Part shown: positions 44,491-53,104 of the stretch, one piece after another
Layout of the letters: every line of letters begins with the position of its first letter
How positions within the stretch are numbered: the first letter of the stretch is position 1
Assembly: GCA_021647585.1 (NCBI GenBank)
Contig: JAKIUK010000004.1
Location: forward strand, 1 to 64,000
Reading direction: 5' to 3'
Source: Methylococcaceae bacterium
Lineage (GTDB): Bacteria; Pseudomonadota; Gammaproteobacteria; Methylococcales; Methylomonadaceae
DNA: 64,000 bases
The notes under the pieces: model-generated
Database searches by the model: none
Seen by the model: the letters and a program-made list of their open reading frames with translations, nothing else
What the model was told of the DNA's origin: nothing
Translations under genes and position numbers: made by a program

Positions 44491-45315
44491 ATGCCCTATA
44501 TCTGCCCAATCTGTCAAAGTCCACTTGTAAAACATCTGCCATCCCAAGGCTATTATTGCAAAAACAAACATCACTTTGATAAAGCAAAAGAAGGTTATTT
44601 AAACCTGTTACCAGTGCAACATAAAAAATCCAAACAACCGGGTGACAGCCGAGCTATGATGCGTTCTCGCAGGCATTTTCTAGAAGCCGGTTTTTATCAA
44701 CAGATGGCTAAGGCATTAGCAACTATCATAGATAAGCATAGAACTGAAAACTTACCCATGCGTATTCTGGATATGGGGTGTGGTGAGGGGTATTACAGCC
44801 GACAAATTGAAGTATTGTGCAATAACAGTGACACCTTGGAGTTACATGGAATAGATATTGCCAAAAATGCCATTTTAGCTGCGGCAAAAAAACAACCTAA
44901 TGCGCATTTTATCGTTGCCAGTAATAAATGCATGCCTTATACCGGTGAATATTTTGACCTGATACTAAGAGTATACGCACCTTCTAATGATGCTGAAGTC
45001 CAGCGATTACTTAAACCTGATGGTTTATTGTTAGTAGTCACACCTGGCCCCAGACATTTATGGCAATTAAAAGAATTTATCTATAAAAAAGTCAATCAAC
45101 ATGAAATAAATATCGACTTACCTAATGGGTTTGAACAAATGGAAAGCCAAAGAATCAGTTATGAAATAAAGCCCGACCAGGAACAACGTATGGCCTTATT
45201 ACAAATGACTCCCTTCGCATGGCGTGCAAAAGGCGAAGTACAAAACAATATTCAACGTGCCACCGGCCTTGAAATAGAAACAGACTTTATTTTGACATTA
45301 GCGATAAAAAAATAA
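44491..45315 (+). CDS. rlmA: 23S rRNA (guanine(745)-N(1))-methyltransferase
   Basis: A 274-residue SAM methyltransferase. The N-terminal zinc site has CPIC and CKNKHHF (four ligands, residues about 4-26); the Rossmann motif LDMGCGEGYYSRQIE is near residue 91 and ILRVYAPSNDAEVQRLLKPDG is the catalytic region. RlmA methylates G745 in helix 35 of 23S rRNA. Length and motifs are normal. The N-terminal start overlaps the divergent EAL remnant region by none; 34 bases separate them. Confidence 0.93.
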   Translation: MPYICPICQSPLVKHLPSQGYYCKNKHHFDKAKEGYLNLLPVQHKKSKQPGDSRAMMRSRRHFLEAGFYQQMAKALATIIDKHRTENLPMRILDMGCGEGYYSRQIEVLCNNSDTLELHGIDIAKNAILAAAKKQPNAHFIVASNKCMPYTGEYFDLILRVYAPSNDAEVQRLLKPDGLLLVVTPGPRHLWQLKEFIYKKVNQHEINIDLPNGFEQMESQRISYEIKPDQEQRMALLQMTPFAWRAKGEVQNNIQRATGLEIETDFILTLAIKK

Positions 45316-45358
45316 CTGTGACTTGTTGAAGTGGTAACACAAGTATTTTCCAATTAAC

Positions 45359-45540
45359 AAATGAGTCTGAAATTGTAAATTGTTCATAAATAACCCTTTA
45401 GCTGTATCGTAAAAGATGTCAAGGAGGAGTTCGTAGTGCAAATAGGAATCTCCTTGACATCTTTTACGATACAGTTATCCTCAACTGTGGGCTGTTTACA
45501 GTTTTAGACTCATTTTATATTGGAATACGAGACTGTTTTC
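45359..45540. repeat. Nested palindromic element
   Basis: Perfect 25-bp arms with outer bases CTGTATCGTAAAAGATGTC (45402-45426 and 45450-45474) flank a 23-base loop. Outside them, ATGAGTCTGAAATTGTAAA (45361-45379) pairs with TTTACAGTTTTAGACTCAT (45495-45513). AGACTCATTTTATATTGG (from 45505) is then repeated directly as AGACTCATTTCATATTGG (from 45541). No gene is in 45316-45627. Confidence 0.75.
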
Positions 45541-45627
45541 AGACTCATTTCATATTGGAGAAGGCTACACATAGCGAATAACCCAGTAATATAGTAAACT
45601 ATACAAACTTATATAGAGCCTTACACT

Positions 45628-46335
45628 ATGACAGTAGCAGAAAACGTACATCAACACGAAATTGAAAAATTTGGATCACAAGCTGAACGCTGGTGGGATC
45701 CGCAAGGTGAATTTAAAACTTTACATGATGTAAATCCATTAAGAATCCGCTTTATCCAGGATTATGCCGATTTACAGGGCAAACGTATTGTTGATGTGGG
45801 CTGTGGTGGAGGAATATTGACTGAAGGTTTGGCAAAACTAGGTGCAGATGCCTTGGGAATTGATTTAAGTGAAGATTTGATTGATATTGCTGATCTTCAT
45901 GGATTGGAATCGGGTGTTAAAGCAAGCTATAAAAAAATCAGTGCCGAAGCTTTAGCAGAACAAGAACCCGAGGGTTTTGATCATGTCACTTGTATGGAAA
46001 TGCTGGAACATGTCCCTGACCCTGGCTCAATTATTGCCGCTTGTGCAAAAATGGTTAAGCCCGGGGGTATGGTTTTCTTTTCTACTCTTAACCGTGTTCC
46101 CAAAGCTTACCTTTTAGCCATTGTTGCTGCTGAACATATTTTAAAAATGGTGCCCAAAGGGACACATGAGTACAAAACATTCATCAAACCTTCTGAACTG
46201 AGTCAAACAGCAAGACAAGCCGGATTAGATTTACAAGGCATGGTAGGCATTGAATATAACCCGTTCAATAAGCGTTTCAGATTAGGGAAAGACATTGATG
46301 TCAATTACATTGCCGCATTTAAACGTCCGGAATAA
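45628..46335 (+). CDS. ubiG: Ubiquinone biosynthesis O-methyltransferase
   Basis: A 235-residue SAM methyltransferase carrying out both O-methylations of ubiquinone synthesis (also 3-demethylubiquinol). Motifs: FGSQAERWWDPQGEFKTLHD, VDVGCGGGILTEGLAKLGAD, CMEMLEHVPDP and FFSTLNRVPKAYLLAIVAAE, followed by the amphipathic segment GTHEYKTFIKPSEL that meets the membrane. Full-length. It leads the plus-strand group ubiG, gph/mupP, yciK, sufT. Confidence 0.96.
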   Translation: MTVAENVHQHEIEKFGSQAERWWDPQGEFKTLHDVNPLRIRFIQDYADLQGKRIVDVGCGGGILTEGLAKLGADALGIDLSEDLIDIADLHGLESGVKASYKKISAEALAEQEPEGFDHVTCMEMLEHVPDPGSIIAACAKMVKPGGMVFFSTLNRVPKAYLLAIVAAEHILKMVPKGTHEYKTFIKPSELSQTARQAGLDLQGMVGIEYNPFNKRFRLGKDIDVNYIAAFKRPE

Positions 46336-46340
46336 TACCA

Positions 46341-47015
46341 ATGTCATCTAACTTTAACTTATCCTGTGTGTTATTTGATCTGGATGGTACTTTAGTTGAT
46401 ACAGCCCCGGATTTAATTGCCTGTTTGAATATATCACTGGTAAAGCATGGCTTTGATGAAGTTGTAAGTGACAGACTCAAGCCATTCATCTCCTATGGTG
46501 CAGCTGTAATGATAAACAAGAGTATCAGTAATGTTGATGAACAAACTCAAGAAAAAATACTTGAAACAATGCTGGACTATTATCAACACAATATCGCCGA
46601 GCATAGCCGGTTTTTCTCAGGTATGGCGGAAACATTAGATACAATAGAATCATTAGGACTTAAATGGGGTATTGTTACTAATAAAAGAGAACGTTTTACC
46701 AACCCTCTGGTTGATGCATTTAATTTGACTGAACGGGTTGCGTGTATCGTTAGTGGAGATACCACTGCAAACTGCAAACCTCACCCTGACCCTATGCTAA
46801 ATGCCTGTGCCCAGGCCAACGTTAAGCCCGAGGAATGCGTTTATATTGGTGATGCCCTGCATGATATTGATGCCGGTAAAAATGCCAACATGAAAACATT
46901 GGCTGCAATTTATGGTTACTTAAAACCCGATGATAACCCAAAAAACTGGGGAGCCGATGCATTGATAGAATCACCAGCACAATTAACCACATGGATTACC
47001 ACAGCATGTCACTAA
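46341..47015 (+). CDS. gph: HAD-family phosphatase: phosphoglycolate phosphatase or MupP
   Basis: A 224-residue HAD phosphatase with the four motifs: FDLDGTLVDTAPDL (nucleophile Asp), VTNKR (motif II), KPHPDPML (motif III Lys) and YIGDALHDIDAGKNANM (motif IV). Family members are annotated as phosphoglycolate phosphatase. In Pseudomonas the gene between ubiG and yciK is mupP, which dephosphorylates N-acetylmuramate 6-phosphate in cell-wall recycling. Position favours MupP but sequence alone does not decide. It starts 5 bases after ubiG and overlaps yciK by 10 bases. Confidence 0.88.
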   Translation: MSSNFNLSCVLFDLDGTLVDTAPDLIACLNISLVKHGFDEVVSDRLKPFISYGAAVMINKSISNVDEQTQEKILETMLDYYQHNIAEHSRFFSGMAETLDTIESLGLKWGIVTNKRERFTNPLVDAFNLTERVACIVSGDTTANCKPHPDPMLNACAQANVKPEECVYIGDALHDIDAGKNANMKTLAAIYGYLKPDDNPKNWGADALIESPAQLTTWITTACH

Positions 47016-47734
47016 AAAACCATGTTATTTTAATTACCGGTGCTGGTGGAGGCTTAGGCGGTACAGCAGCTCTTGCTTTGGCCAAACAAGGCGCTAAAAT
47101 TGTACTGCTGGATAAAAGCATTCCAAAACTGGAAAAAATATACGATGCTATTGTAGGTGCTGGCGCACCAGAGCCTGCTATTTACCCTTTTGATCTTGCA
47201 GGGGCAACAGAAGTCCAGTATGAAGAATTAGCAGTCACACTAAATGAAACCTATGGTTCACTGCAAGGCATACTTCATTCAGCGGTAGAACTTACTGCAT
47301 ACACCCCTATAGAGATTCATGAAACTAAAGATTGGGGACATACTTTAAATGTCAATTTGAACGCAGCGTTTTTATTATGTCGCGTATTACTGCCTGTATT
47401 ACAAAAAAGTGAACATGCGGCCATCGTTTTTACCAGTGACTCTATGGCCAGAACACCTAGAGCTTATAGTGGTGCTTACGGTGTTTCAAAAATAGCGCTG
47501 GAAGGTTTTTCAAAAATATTATCTGAAGAGCTGGAAGCAGCAAATAAAATCCGTGTTAATACCTTAGTACCTGGACCTATAGATTCTCCGCTGCATAAAA
47601 AAATATTTCCCGCAGAAAATAATGGTTTGTTACCTGCTATGGATAGTTTAAATGATGTTTATACCTATCTATTTAGTTCGGAAAGCCTAGGTGTTACCGG
47701 TCAAACCATTGATGCTCAAGCATTTAAGTCGTAA
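47006..47734 (+). CDS. yciK: YciK-type short-chain dehydrogenase/reductase
   Basis: A 242-residue SDR oxidoreductase. NAD(P) motif ITGAGGGLGGTAALALAKQG at the start, SDR Ser in FTSDSMARTPRAYSGAYGVSK with the Tyr-x3-Lys pair, and VNTLVPGPIDSPLHKKIFP. YciK's substrate is not established. I chose ATG at 47006 (MSLKNHVILITG); the frame extends to 46991 inside the previous gene. The two genes overlap by 10 bases. Confidence 0.9.
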   Translation: MSLKNHVILITGAGGGLGGTAALALAKQGAKIVLLDKSIPKLEKIYDAIVGAGAPEPAIYPFDLAGATEVQYEELAVTLNETYGSLQGILHSAVELTAYTPIEIHETKDWGHTLNVNLNAAFLLCRVLLPVLQKSEHAAIVFTSDSMARTPRAYSGAYGVSKIALEGFSKILSEELEAANKIRVNTLVPGPIDSPLHKKIFPAENNGLLPAMDSLNDVYTYLFSSESLGVTGQTIDAQAFKS

Positions 47735-47742
47735 TCAATACT

Positions 47743-48288
47743 ATGTCAGAAAGAGAAACAATAATCCTAACCCGTGACGTTAATATCGTGATGATCCCTG
47801 ACGGAAATCACGGCACATTAAGCAAAGGGAAAGAGGTCACTATTCACCAATCTCTTGGAGATAACTATACCGTAGTCACTGAACACGGGCATATGGTACG
47901 TATTTCTGGAGTTGATGCTGATGCTCTGGGTAAAGACCCACATAAATTAAACACCCTGGTGTCAGAAACCGACCCAATAGCGGTAGAAAAAAATTGCTGG
48001 GAAGTTATGAAAACAGTTTATGACCCTGAAATACCCGTCAATATAGTTGATTTGGGGTTAGTCTATGTCTGTAATGTAGAACCTGCTGAAGAAGGCAATG
48101 ATGTACACATACAAATGACCTTAACTGCACCTGGATGTGGTATGGGCCCGGTTATACAGGGAGATGTAGAAAAAAGTATACGTGCCCTCCCCGGCGTTAA
48201 CTCTGTTAATGTTGAAATAGTTCTGGACCCCCCCTGGGGAAGAGAAATGATGTCAGAAGTTGCCCAGGTACAACTAGGTTTATTCTAA
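47743..48288 (+). CDS. sufT: Iron-sulfur assembly protein SufT
   Basis: A 181-residue protein with the DUF59/MIP18 fold (CWEVMKTVYDPEIPVNIVDL, MTLTAPGCGMGPVIQGDVE, LDPPWGREMMSEVAQVQLGL) and an N-terminal extension typical of SufT. The PGCG region carries the conserved Cys thought to take part in cluster transfer. SufT proteins assist maturation of Fe-S enzymes when demand is high. It follows yciK by 8 bases. No other suf gene is in view. Confidence 0.9.
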   Translation: MSERETIILTRDVNIVMIPDGNHGTLSKGKEVTIHQSLGDNYTVVTEHGHMVRISGVDADALGKDPHKLNTLVSETDPIAVEKNCWEVMKTVYDPEIPVNIVDLGLVYVCNVEPAEEGNDVHIQMTLTAPGCGMGPVIQGDVEKSIRALPGVNSVNVEIVLDPPWGREMMSEVAQVQLGLF

Positions 48289-48332
48289 TTCTACTTTGTC
48301 ACATTTAATGAATACTATACTAAAGTAACTTC

Positions 48333-48406
48333 GTAGGGTGCGTTGTACGCACCATTTCTGCAATGGAAGGATAAAAAATAATTTTGGTGCGTGCAACGCA
48401 CCCTAC
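48333..48406. repeat. Palindrome with GTGCGTTG arms
   Basis: GTAGGGTGCGTTGTACGCACCA (48333-48354, in two runs) pairs with TGGTGCGTGCAACGCACCCTAC (48385-48406). The arms are themselves nearly palindromic, so two nested hairpins can form. This GTAGGGTGCGT type of repeat is common in several bacterial groups. It ends 120 bases after sufT and may stop transcription. Confidence 0.7.
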
Positions 48407-48461
48407 ATTTATAATCTGAAAAAGTAGAACTAAGTATTTGGTATCAGTATTTTATATACTG

Positions 48462-48660
48462 TCATATCGACCAGCGGGACGACTGAAATGTATAATGCCA
48501 TGGACGGCAATAGTAGGGTAACGCAGGAGTAGTTTCCGAGAAATCTTTGTTATTCAGATGGACTTAAATTCAAGATTCTTCCCGCTGGTCGGAATGACAT
48601 CGTTTATGAAGTTAGTTCAGTCTTAACGTCCAAATCGAAAGTACGTTGCTTGGGCTAAGA
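48462..48660. repeat. Dispersed inverted-repeat element, copy E
   Basis: TCATATCGACCAGCGGGACGACTG in two runs and CCGCTGGTCGGAATGACA match the inner arms of copies B-D; the right side (TTATGAAGTTAGTTCAGTCT, CCAAATCGAAAGTACGT) matches their ends in reverse. The terminal TGACTATTAAC is not clear here. The element lies upstream of the acyl-CoA dehydrogenase gene. Confidence 0.65.
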
Positions 48661-48726
48661 AACAAATAGTGACGTACCCAACTGATTACAATACCACGCA
48701 CATAAGTGTAATTTTCAAGAAAAGAC

Positions 48727-49815
48727 ATGTCATTAGATGAATTTCAGCAGTTACCTGCGCCAGGTGACATAGAAACATCCCGACAACGGATAAAATTCTG
48801 TGCCCAACAACAATTATTCAAACACGCTATAGCTAAAGAGAATGGAGGCTTTGCTGATAGTTTCCAACAACTTGTTGATAAGCATCAGGCATTAGGATTA
48901 AGCTGTAGGGATAGCGGATTAATCCTTTCAATCAATGCCCATCTCTGGGGTTCTGTATTCCCTTTTTTAACCTATGGAAGTTCAGAACAGAAAGAACGTT
49001 GGTTAGCGGATTTAATATCTGGCAATATCATCGGTGGACATGCTATCACCGAACCTCAAGCAGGTTCAGATGTTAATGCACTAACAACTGAAGCCACTAA
49101 AACGGATACGGGTTTTGTACTCAACGGCCACAAAAGATTTATCACCAATACACCTATTGCCGATATTTTAGTCGTTTATGCAAAAATAAATAATAAACTC
49201 TCAGCTTTTATAATTAAAAGCGATGACCCTGGTGTAAATTTCACTAATAGCCCAAATGTTACAGGTTGTACCAGTGCAACTATGGGTGATGTTCTGTTAC
49301 AAAACTGCGTTATACCTGCGAACCGACAATTAGGTAAAACGGGTGCAGGAAACATGATGATTCAACATGCTCTGGAACTGGAAAGAGCTTTTATTTTTGC
49401 CGGAATTGCAGGCATCATGGACTGGCAACTGAAACAAGTAATACGCTTTAGTCGGGAACGACAAGTCAACGATACACACCTGGGCAGCCATCAGGCAATC
49501 AGCCATAAAATTGCTGAGATGAAAGTTCGTTTGCAAAGCATTCAATTATGGGTTAATGAATGTGCACGTCTAAAAGACAATAAAAAACGCATTACTCTGG
49601 CAAGTGCACAAACAAAACTGTTTGCCAGCGAAGCATTCCTGCAATCCAGCCTTGATGCGGTTCATATTATGGGTAGCAGTGGATTGACAGAACAAAACCC
49701 TCTCAATCAATTAGTTCAAGATGCCATGGCCAGCCGATTATTTTCAGGTTCTTCGGAAATTCAAAAGAACATTATTGCGGCTTTGTTAGGTACGGGAGAA
49801 GGATTTAAAGGTTAA
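48727..49815 (+). CDS. Acyl-CoA dehydrogenase family protein
   Basis: A 362-residue flavoprotein of the acyl-CoA dehydrogenase superfamily. GGHAITEPQAGSDVNALTTE and NGHKRFITNTP are FAD-binding stretches; SATMGDVLLQNCVIP and RAFIFAGIAGIMDWQL follow; the C-terminal region HIMGSSGLTEQNPLNQLVQD ends in the DAMASRLFSGSSEIQKNIIA helix that usually carries FAD contacts. The catalytic Glu cannot be placed with confidence. The N-terminus is about 20-30 residues shorter than in beta-oxidation enzymes. It is convergent with the flavoenzyme gene cluster and may be part of the same chemistry. Confidence 0.85.
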   Translation: MSLDEFQQLPAPGDIETSRQRIKFCAQQQLFKHAIAKENGGFADSFQQLVDKHQALGLSCRDSGLILSINAHLWGSVFPFLTYGSSEQKERWLADLISGNIIGGHAITEPQAGSDVNALTTEATKTDTGFVLNGHKRFITNTPIADILVVYAKINNKLSAFIIKSDDPGVNFTNSPNVTGCTSATMGDVLLQNCVIPANRQLGKTGAGNMMIQHALELERAFIFAGIAGIMDWQLKQVIRFSRERQVNDTHLGSHQAISHKIAEMKVRLQSIQLWVNECARLKDNKKRITLASAQTKLFASEAFLQSSLDAVHIMGSSGLTEQNPLNQLVQDAMASRLFSGSSEIQKNIIAALLGTGEGFKG

Positions 49816-49831
49816 CAGCAAAAGTTAAACT

Positions 49832-51154
49832 TTAAAACTCAAGCTCAGAAACATTCCCACTCCAGCCACTTTCTGCTGATGCAGAAAAATCATCCCATAT
49901 TCCAGCTTCTTTAGCTAACTGTATAAAATTTTCAGAACGATTAGTCATTTGGGCAGTGACAAGAATTAATTCCAGTTCCAGTCGTGGTCTTGATTTCATC
50001 AGTGATTTCACCAAAGTTCTGTTGACACCATTGCAACCAAAATCACCTAACGATAACGCTCTGGAAAAACCATAAAACTGCTGCATTCGGCTTTCACACA
50101 ACTGACTGTATCGTGCTCTTTTTTTATTATTTTTTAATGACTCTTTCACTGCCAAAGCAGTCACTGCCGCATTATAAAAAGCATTTTGTAATCCATGAGA
50201 AAAAATGGGATCAACAAAAGCGGCAGCATCACCTATACAATAATAATTTTCGCCACAAATCTGACTAGAATAATATGAATAATCAGGGCGATATTGTAAA
50301 GAACCTTCGACTAAACAGGCGGGTTCAAGTAGCGTACTTAAATAAGGCACTTTGGCACAGGTTTGTTTAAAAAAAATTTTTCGCTGTTCTTTATTCATAC
50401 CCTTGGTTCGCTCAGTATGGACAATTAATCCCACACTGGTTTTTTCCCGTAAAACAATATGCCATATCCAGCCATCTTCATATGACATGACAAAAGTAAC
50501 CGGGGGGTTTTGTTTTAACTCTTCCATGTGATGACTTTTTCTATCTGCGCCTACATACCGAGAATTTACAAAGTATCCCCAGATAGATAAAAAATTCATT
50601 TCTGAACTAACTGCTAGTCGCGTCCCCATCTGATTTGCCAGAAATGTGCTATGCCCACTGGCATCAATGACATACTGACAACGTAACTCACCTTCTTCGA
50701 CACTATCGCCTCTCTTATCAGTATACAAAACTTTAGGCCAAATACTGTCTGAAAAATCAACCTTTTTGACTACAACCTGGTTAAATACAGTAGCTCCATT
50801 AGATATGGAATGATCGAGTAAAAGCTGATCAAAAATATCCCGTTCTATATGTAGCCCAGGACGATTATAGCCATATTCAGAAAATTTAATCTGATGTATC
50901 TGGCCATTCCAGACAGTTATACCTCCCGATTTAGAAAGAAATCCTTGTTGCCCAATCTTTTTTGAAACACCTAACAGATCACTAAATTTCCAAAAATGCG
51001 GAATTAGACTTTCTCCCACCTGATTTCGGGGAAATTCTGATTTTTCCAGTACAACCACATCAATTCCATCTTGCGCAAGATAAGTGGCTATACTGCTACC
51101 AGCTGGTCCGCCACCGATTACCAAGACATCACATTGTTTTGGAATATATGCCAT
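49832..51154 (-). CDS. FAD-dependent oxidoreductase, flavin-halogenase superfamily (A)
   Basis: A 440-residue flavoprotein. GxGxxG FAD motif is DVLVIGGGPAGSSIATYLAQ at the start; GESLIPHFWKFSDLLGV is the second conserved block; EDGWIWHIVLREKTSVG holds a WxWxI motif whose last Pro is replaced (WIWHIV); GDAAAFVDPIFSHGLQNAF is the C-terminal FAD contact. Flavin-dependent halogenases and the reductases of aryl-polyene clusters share this plan. Loss of the Pro makes halogenation less certain. It follows the DUF lipoprotein gene by 5 bases, so they are co-transcribed. Confidence 0.85.
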   Translation of the reverse strand: MAYIPKQCDVLVIGGGPAGSSIATYLAQDGIDVVVLEKSEFPRNQVGESLIPHFWKFSDLLGVSKKIGQQGFLSKSGGITVWNGQIHQIKFSEYGYNRPGLHIERDIFDQLLLDHSISNGATVFNQVVVKKVDFSDSIWPKVLYTDKRGDSVEEGELRCQYVIDASGHSTFLANQMGTRLAVSSEMNFLSIWGYFVNSRYVGADRKSHHMEELKQNPPVTFVMSYEDGWIWHIVLREKTSVGLIVHTERTKGMNKEQRKIFFKQTCAKVPYLSTLLEPACLVEGSLQYRPDYSYYSSQICGENYYCIGDAAAFVDPIFSHGLQNAFYNAAVTALAVKESLKNNKKRARYSQLCESRMQQFYGFSRALSLGDFGCNGVNRTLVKSLMKSRPRLELELILVTAQMTNRSENFIQLAKEAGIWDDFSASAESGWSGNVSELEF

Positions 51155-51159
51155 TTATT

Positions 51160-51705
51160 TTACAAATCACCCAGAACAGCAACTTTAGTTGGATTTTTTA
51201 ACCAACCCGCAATATCTTTGCCTAAAGTTTTAACGCATCGACCCAAGATAGCACAAGTTCCTTTGTAGGCAGCAAACATGCCTCCTCCTGATACACGTCT
51301 CGCAGTAAAGTCAGCCACCAGTTTTCCCTTTTTTATCAATTTTCCCTTAATGGTTACTGATTTTGCTCCAGACCATGCGCCACCACCCGAACCGTGTAAA
51401 CTGACGATCTCAATACTCAACAGATCACCTGCTGTGCTACTTTTTGTTGCATTTTCAATAATATTGGCATATTGATCATTCGCATATGATTTAACAAAAC
51501 CAGATAACTTGGTTAATAAATGACATTCATTTTTAACAGCTTGCCTCACTACAGCATCTTTGCCAAAAATCACTTGTTTAATTAATAAAGTCCCTGTTCC
51601 TGTCGATACATTTGCGGAAACTTGGAGTGCAGAAGTTTTCTTACTACCATTGCTTGCACATGCTGATAATACAAGGCTAAACATAATTAATGCAATTATT
51701 CTCAT
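51160..51705 (-). CDS. Predicted lipoprotein, DUF4410-like
   Basis: A 181-residue predicted outer-membrane or periplasmic lipoprotein: signal segment ALIMFSLVLSACASNGSK with lipobox Cys, then a mixed alpha-beta domain (LLIKQVIFGKDAVVRQAVKN, LLSIEIVSLHGSGGGAWSGA, GKLVADFTARRVSGGGM, GTCAILGRCVKTLGKDIAGW) that resembles DUF4410 proteins in pattern. Role unknown. I chose ATG at 51705, which has GGAG 7 bases upstream; ATG at 51717 lies before it. It shares a transcript with the following flavoenzyme gene. Confidence 0.75.
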   Translation of the reverse strand: MRIIALIMFSLVLSACASNGSKKTSALQVSANVSTGTGTLLIKQVIFGKDAVVRQAVKNECHLLTKLSGFVKSYANDQYANIIENATKSSTAGDLLSIEIVSLHGSGGGAWSGAKSVTIKGKLIKKGKLVADFTARRVSGGGMFAAYKGTCAILGRCVKTLGKDIAGWLKNPTKVAVLGDL

Positions 51706-51744
51706 TTTTTTCTCCATTCTCAGTTATTGTTGTTTTAATTAATT

Positions 51745-51912
51745 TTCATAGCTAATAACAAACCACAGGTAGTATAAATCATGGATTGTTAGCTGTTTGG
51801 GTCTCAAGATTGTTAGAAGCAAAGTTGCTGTCATCAAGGTAGCATGGAAGTGTTCACACCGTATCTTGAAACCCGAATAGAATGCATCCAGTAGCAAATT
51901 CATAGCCATGTT
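51745..51912. repeat. Inverted-repeat element, copy G
   Basis: Left end TTCATAGCTAATAACAAACCACAGG and right end AAATTCATAGCCATGTTA are inverted; inside, GGGTCTCAAGAT (51799-51810) pairs with ATCTTGAAACCC (51862-51873). The element closely resembles copy H at 55136-55298. Its right end abuts the stop of the flavoenzyme gene at 51911. Confidence 0.75.
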
Positions 51913-53104
51913 AATTTTTAAGTTTATTTCGTCCTCTTAACAGTCCTTGTTGAAACGAATTTGTTTCTGTCCATAAATCACCTGACAATAAACCAATTAT
52001 TTCATTTTTTAAGCGTGGTTCTCTATCTGATTCAAAAAACAAATTTTCAACTATGTTAGAACAATAAAATCGCTCTATCATTAAAAACATAGTTTGAAAT
52101 CCAGTTTGGTATACTTTATCGCTGTTAAGCATTAACTCAGGGTCAACTAACCGGTTTTCAATAAAACCACGGTGCACTTGATCTGCAACCACTTCTGCAG
52201 TTTTTACGGCAAAGAAAAAACCAGATGAAAAAACCGGATCTAAAAAACCGGCTGAATCACCACAACAAGCATAACGTAAACCGAAACGTTGACTGTTAAA
52301 ATAACTAAAGTCAGCTTCTACTCGAACATTAGTCAATAACACAGAATCTACTAATAGTTCGGTCATTCTAGAAGATGCGTGAATATAAGAATCAAATAAC
52401 TCATCCTGTTTTAATTCACTGGCTTTTTCCTTTTGTACCACTAAACCAACGCTAAGCCTATTTTCTGATAATGGAATACACCAAATCCATCCAATTTCTG
52501 TAGTTATTATTTCTATATTTCCTGATTCAAACAACTTCGCTGTAGTAGGTGTTATTGCTAACTTATAATGTCTGTACAGGGCATATTTCCCCAACATGTC
52601 AAGCTTATTGATAGTGTTATTATTTCTGCCCATTAATGCATTTCGTCCGCTAGCATCAATAAAGTATTTGCCTTGATAAGTTGCTTTTTCGGTAGTAATT
52701 ATGGCACTGTCTTCACCACATTCAACAGCTGTTACCTTTTCCTGTTGATGAGCATTTACGCCTTGCTTGATAGCATTATTAAACATTTTTTCATCAAAAT
52801 CTGCACGATCAACCTGGTATGTTCGATGCATACTCTGTAACGGAAAATAGACTCTTTTCCCAGATTTTTCATCAATAAACTCAGCACCTCCCTTTTTTAA
52901 ATTCCCGGCACTCCAATCTATACCTAAACGCTTCATAATAGGATCTGCCATAGGCAACATGGATTCACCTATATGAAAACGAGGATGTTGCCCTTGTTCT
53001 AACAATAGAACCTGATATCCATATTGCGCTAATAAAGTAGCAGCCGTGGTTCCAGCAGGTCCACCTCCAGCAATAATAATGTCATATTCATTCTTGTCTA
53101 ACAT
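51911..53104 (-). CDS. FAD-dependent oxidoreductase, flavin-halogenase superfamily (B)
   Basis: A 397-residue flavoprotein paralogous to the 49832 gene. FAD motif DIIIAGGGPAGTTAATLLAQ, GESMLPMADPIMKRLGI, a Lys in GNLKKGGAEFIDEKSG that matches the position of the catalytic Lys of flavin-dependent halogenases, and the full WIWCIP motif (WxWxIP) that is diagnostic of that enzyme group; CCGDSAGFLDPVFSSGFFFA closes the FAD site. It is thus the better halogenase candidate of the two. The family also includes non-halogenating oxidoreductases, so halogenation is not proven. It overlaps the chain-length-factor gene by one base. Confidence 0.85.
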   Translation of the reverse strand: MLDKNEYDIIIAGGGPAGTTAATLLAQYGYQVLLLEQGQHPRFHIGESMLPMADPIMKRLGIDWSAGNLKKGGAEFIDEKSGKRVYFPLQSMHRTYQVDRADFDEKMFNNAIKQGVNAHQQEKVTAVECGEDSAIITTEKATYQGKYFIDASGRNALMGRNNNTINKLDMLGKYALYRHYKLAITPTTAKLFESGNIEIITTEIGWIWCIPLSENRLSVGLVVQKEKASELKQDELFDSYIHASSRMTELLVDSVLLTNVRVEADFSYFNSQRFGLRYACCGDSAGFLDPVFSSGFFFAVKTAEVVADQVHRGFIENRLVDPELMLNSDKVYQTGFQTMFLMIERFYCSNIVENLFFESDREPRLKNEIIGLLSGDLWTETNSFQQGLLRGRNKLKN

